From positions 434,001 to 498,000 of the forward strand of contig NZ_OLMR01000001.1 of NCBI RefSeq assembly GCF_900291955.1: 64,000 nucleotides of DNA. Reading direction: 5' to 3'. This stretch comes from Pseudoruminococcus massiliensis. Its GTDB lineage: Bacteria > Bacillota > Clostridia > Oscillospirales > Acutalibacteraceae. Below, piece after piece: positions 61,200 to 64,000 of this stretch (positions within the stretch are counted from its first letter, which is position 1; each line of letters begins with the position of its first letter). The notes beneath the pieces are model-generated. The model ran no database searches, was not told the origin of the DNA, and saw only the letters and a program-made list of their open reading frames with translations. The position numbers and the translations under genes are program-made.

Positions 61200-62480
61200 T
61201 TACATTACTTTTATTCCGCCGTATTTTCTCACTTTGAGAACATGGCATGAGTTTTCTCCGAAAATTTTATTTATAAATTCTTTGTAATTACTTACAAAAT
61301 CATTTTTGACAAACGCCTGAATTGTACCTGCAAATCCACCGCCGTGAACACGGCACACGCCGTAATTGCGAAGAAGGCTTTCGCTGAGTGCAAGGGCTAC
61401 CGAGATGTTCTGATGTTGAATATCTCTTGTTGTATATACATTCTGAAGATACTTAAACGATGAATTACCGGATTTTCTGATTGCGTCAAGGAATTCATCA
61501 AACTTACCGTTTTCAAGTGACGAAACGGCATTTTTAACGTTATGCTCCTCATTAAAGAAATGAATTGCACGAAGTACCGGTCTGTCGCCAACAGCCTCAC
61601 GAATTTCGTCAAGGCGAATATAAAATTCGTTTGAATCACAATCTCTCAGATAATCTTCTCCGAGAAAATTTGCAACCTTTTTCATTTCCGAGGGAATCAT
61701 AGCATAATCATCTGTAAGATCAACATGATCGCCCTTTGTGTCAACAATACAAAGACTGTAATCATATTTTTCAAATTCGGTAGGTATTTTCTTAACAATT
61801 GGCTTTGTCGGATCTTTAAAGTCAATGTTAACCATTCCTCCGACTGAACAAGCCATTTGATCCATAAGTCCGCACGGCTTTTTGAAAAATACATTTTCAG
61901 CATACTGAGAAATCTGAGCAATCTCAACTGAATTTATTTTCATATCATTATATAAGCCAGAAATAATAGTTCCGACAACTACTTCAAAAGCTGCTGACGA
62001 TGAAAGTCCTGCACCAACAAGTACATCACTTGTTGCATAAGCATTGAATCCACCAATTTTGTATCCATGATCCTTAAGTCCACGAAGAACACCTCTGATG
62101 AGGCTGACCGTTGTGCCTACCTCATCATTATTAACTTCGAGGTCATTTATATTGAGAGTAATCATATCATAACCGTCAGAAACAAATCTTACAACATCAT
62201 TGTTATTCTTGGCCGACACAGCAATAGTATCAAGATTAATGGATGTTGCAAGCACCATTCCATGCTGGTGATCTGTATGATTACCGCAAACCTCACTTCT
62301 GCCGGGAGCACTGAATATTGCTACTTTATCAGGGCAAAAAATTGTTTCATACTGCTCAATTGCATGAACATATCTTTTTTTCTGATAATCAATCATTGAT
62401 GAATCTATATATATATCAGTGAAAAGATTATCAAATTCGCCGTTTGTAATTTTTTCAATTGCTGTTTTAGTATCAATCAT
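61200..62480 (-). CDS. galK: Galactokinase, Clostridia-type GHMP kinase
   Basis: GalK phosphorylates galactose. The 426-residue GHMP kinase has the N-terminal galactose motif in a variant form, SAPGRSEVCGNHTDHQHGMVLA, where most galactokinases have GRxNxIGEHTDY. The ATP loop is LVGAGLSSSAAFEVVVG, the catalytic aspartate fits KPCGLMDQMACSVGG, and the C-terminal VHGGGFAGTIQAFV is intact. The ATG at 62480 (MIDTKTAIEKI) is supported by GCAGG nine bases upstream. It starts one base after the symporter gene ends. Context makes galactose the likely substrate. Confidence 0.88.
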   Translation of the reverse strand: MIDTKTAIEKITNGEFDNLFTDIYIDSSMIDYQKKRYVHAIEQYETIFCPDKVAIFSAPGRSEVCGNHTDHQHGMVLATSINLDTIAVSAKNNNDVVRFVSDGYDMITLNINDLEVNNDEVGTTVSLIRGVLRGLKDHGYKIGGFNAYATSDVLVGAGLSSSAAFEVVVGTIISGLYNDMKINSVEIAQISQYAENVFFKKPCGLMDQMACSVGGMVNIDFKDPTKPIVKKIPTEFEKYDYSLCIVDTKGDHVDLTDDYAMIPSEMKKVANFLGEDYLRDCDSNEFYIRLDEIREAVGDRPVLRAIHFFNEEHNVKNAVSSLENGKFDEFLDAIRKSGNSSFKYLQNVYTTRDIQHQNISVALALSESLLRNYGVCRVHGGGFAGTIQAFVKNDFVSNYKEFINKIFGENSCHVLKVRKYGGIKVM

Positions 62481-62481
62481 T

Positions 62482-63957
62482 TTATTTACCTGCCTTTTCC
62501 GCAACTGTAGGAAGGAACATAGAAGGCTCTGTGTTACCGCTTTCATCAAGCTGTTGTGTCATATCAATCTTGCCTTCTCTTCTTGCACTGATTGTGTTTA
62601 TAACCTTCTTCATCATACAGTCATTGAGTTTATATTTCTTTCTGTAAACAACATAAGCAATAAGCATACAAACCGCAGGAACAATGCACATAAGTGTACT
62701 GATTGATGCTACTGTTGCAAATGACTGTTCCTGTCCCGGGATATACTGTGTGCTTCCAAGTGCCGCGCCAATACCGAGTGCTGTAAGAGCTGCTGTGAAT
62801 TTTACGATAAGTGTCTGGAGTGAGAATACAACGCCTTCATTTCTTGTTCCAAGCTTAAATTCACCGTAATCAACAACATCTGCAAGGAATACTGTTGCAC
62901 AACCAAGTTCAAGACCTGTACCAAGTTTTACAATAACACCTGAGATTGATGTGAGCACAACATTGTGCGGAGCAAAAATACCTACGAGCAAAAGCATTAT
63001 AAGACCAAATGCAGGTAAAATACACGCAAGAAGGAACGAAGTTTTTCTTGAAAGAAATTTTGCAACCTTAGGGAATACGATAAGACCTACAACCTCTGCG
63101 ATTGATGCGCTGATCATAAATGATGACATCATTCCTGCGTTGCCGCAAACATATTTGAAATAATATGTAGCAACACCCATAATGCACTGAATGCCGATGT
63201 TGTAAAGGAAGATAAGAGTTACCGCCCAACGAAGTTGATCATTCTTGCCGATGATTGAGAAAATATCTTTAAACTTAACTTTCTTTTCCGGAACAGAATC
63301 ATCTCTCTTTTTCGGAAGATTGATTACTGTAATACCGATTGTAAGAATAAATACAATTGCAATTATGATTGCAAATCTGTGATAACCTGCCTGATTTGTT
63401 GTGCCGCCGCTGAGAGCCTCAATAATTTGAACACCAAAGCCTGCAATAACAAGTGACTGACCGATACTTGCAAAGATTCTCGGAAGTACCGAAACTTTTT
63501 CTCTCTCCTCAGGATTTGAAGTAAGGTTAGGAATAATTGACCAATAAGGAATATCCATAATTGTGTAAGTCATACCCCAGAGTATGTAAGCTGCTGTTGC
63601 AAATACGCAAAGTCCAACGCCATCGAGGTGGAAGTCTGTGAATAAAACAACAAATACAATTGAATTAACCAGCGTACCTATTACAAGCCATGGAATAAAT
63701 TTACCCCATCTGCTGCGTGTGTTATCAACAATCATACCCATAAACAAATCATTAAAGGCATCCCATAACTTTGCAACAAAGAACATTATGCCGATAAATA
63801 CCGGGTTGACCTTGATGATGTCTGTGAAATAAATCATTGAAAATGTGGCAATCATACCATAAATCATATCTTTGCCGAGGGCACCTAAAGCAAAGGTGTA
63901 TTTGATTCTACCTGGGATTTTGCCATCAAGTCTTGGTTGTGATGATGTCTGTTTCAT
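62482..63957 (-). CDS. Glycoside-pentoside-hexuronide (GPH) family sugar symporter
   Basis: A 491-residue MFS_2-type cation/sugar symporter with about 12 membrane helices. Family markers are KYTFALGALGKDMIYGMI at the N-terminus, FVAKLWDAFNDLFMGMIVDNTRSRWGKFIPWLV near residues 40-75, and LADVVDYGEFKLGTRNEGVVFSLQTLIVK near 370. The C-terminal 60 residues are hydrophilic. Its place ahead of galK-galE-galT-galM suggests uptake of galactose or a galactoside. GGAGG precedes the ATG; the promoter lies beyond 63957, at or past the window edge. Confidence 0.9.
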   Translation of the reverse strand: MKQTSSQPRLDGKIPGRIKYTFALGALGKDMIYGMIATFSMIYFTDIIKVNPVFIGIMFFVAKLWDAFNDLFMGMIVDNTRSRWGKFIPWLVIGTLVNSIVFVVLFTDFHLDGVGLCVFATAAYILWGMTYTIMDIPYWSIIPNLTSNPEEREKVSVLPRIFASIGQSLVIAGFGVQIIEALSGGTTNQAGYHRFAIIIAIVFILTIGITVINLPKKRDDSVPEKKVKFKDIFSIIGKNDQLRWAVTLIFLYNIGIQCIMGVATYYFKYVCGNAGMMSSFMISASIAEVVGLIVFPKVAKFLSRKTSFLLACILPAFGLIMLLLVGIFAPHNVVLTSISGVIVKLGTGLELGCATVFLADVVDYGEFKLGTRNEGVVFSLQTLIVKFTAALTALGIGAALGSTQYIPGQEQSFATVASISTLMCIVPAVCMLIAYVVYRKKYKLNDCMMKKVINTISARREGKIDMTQQLDESGNTEPSMFLPTVAEKAGK

Positions 63958-64000
63958 GATTTTTCCTCCTTTTAATTTTAAATGAAACGCCGTGACAACC

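Noticed and set aside
1-64000. CRISPR arrays, prophage or intact insertion sequences
   Set aside because: No regularly spaced direct repeats, phage structural genes or complete transposase genes were seen.

Overview
The window is a chromosomal segment of a low-GC, AT-rich anaerobic Firmicute. The best guess is a gut Clostridia member of the Ruminococcaceae/Oscillospiraceae. The reasons are a clustered type II fatty-acid operon (fabH-D-G-F-accB-fabZ-accC-D-A), a short HisG with HisZ, a two-subunit Fe-S fumarase, a T-box leader, strong Shine-Dalgarno sites, and a secreted protein ending in a dockerin-like domain. No species can be named from the sequence alone.

Layout. 1-790: start of an amidohydrolase that runs off the left edge. 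849-7821 (minus): histidine biosynthesis in the order hisZ-G-D-C-B-A-I-E, with a repeat element between hisD and hisC and no hisH or hisF. 7897-9399 (minus): membrane protein, Nudix hydrolase and a small protein. 9529-12601 (minus): a sulfur amino acid PLP enzyme and the two fumarase subunits, separated by a second repeat element. 12678-19949: a zinc-ribbon/TPR membrane protein, a flavodoxin-like protein, a PyrB with a fused PyrI-type zinc domain, and a 1110-residue GGDEF protein. 20031-25982: polyamine genes (speD, an arginine/lysine decarboxylase, speE, carboxyspermidine dehydrogenase) and a divergent lysA-like gene. 26116-29756: a GntR/ABC transporter operon with an operator-like palindrome. 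29904-31229: the dockerin-like secreted protein. 31299-34267: an ArsR-type repressor and a P1B metal ATPase. 34473-36378: a small conserved protein, a LytTR response regulator, an Hpt protein and a possible 32-residue ORF. 36716-36792: tRNA-Pro. 37065-42890: lysC, hom, a class A penicillin-binding protein and a BofC-like secreted protein. 43404-51869: the fatty-acid operon. 51907-54139: a cysteine T-box with cysS and cdd. 54425-56344: a small membrane protein and ilvE. 56470-57259: tRNA-Arg and a decayed group II intron. 57567-63957 (minus): a galactose operon (sugar symporter-galK-galE-galT-galM).

Most of the window is central metabolism. The least explained material is a set of long, multi-hairpin intergenic repeats (4347-4516, 10751-11040, 37065-37227, 42898-43345). 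They share a terminal hairpin module, and two stems differ by paired base changes that keep the pairing. Other points of interest are the PyrB-zinc fusion, the GGDEF protein with a degenerate NTPase-like N-terminus, the LytTR/Hpt/small-ORF group, and the missing pathway partners (hisH/hisF, nspC, acpP/fabK). I saw no CRISPR array, prophage or intact transposon, and no clear-cut new multi-gene system. The repeat family is the strongest candidate for something undescribed.
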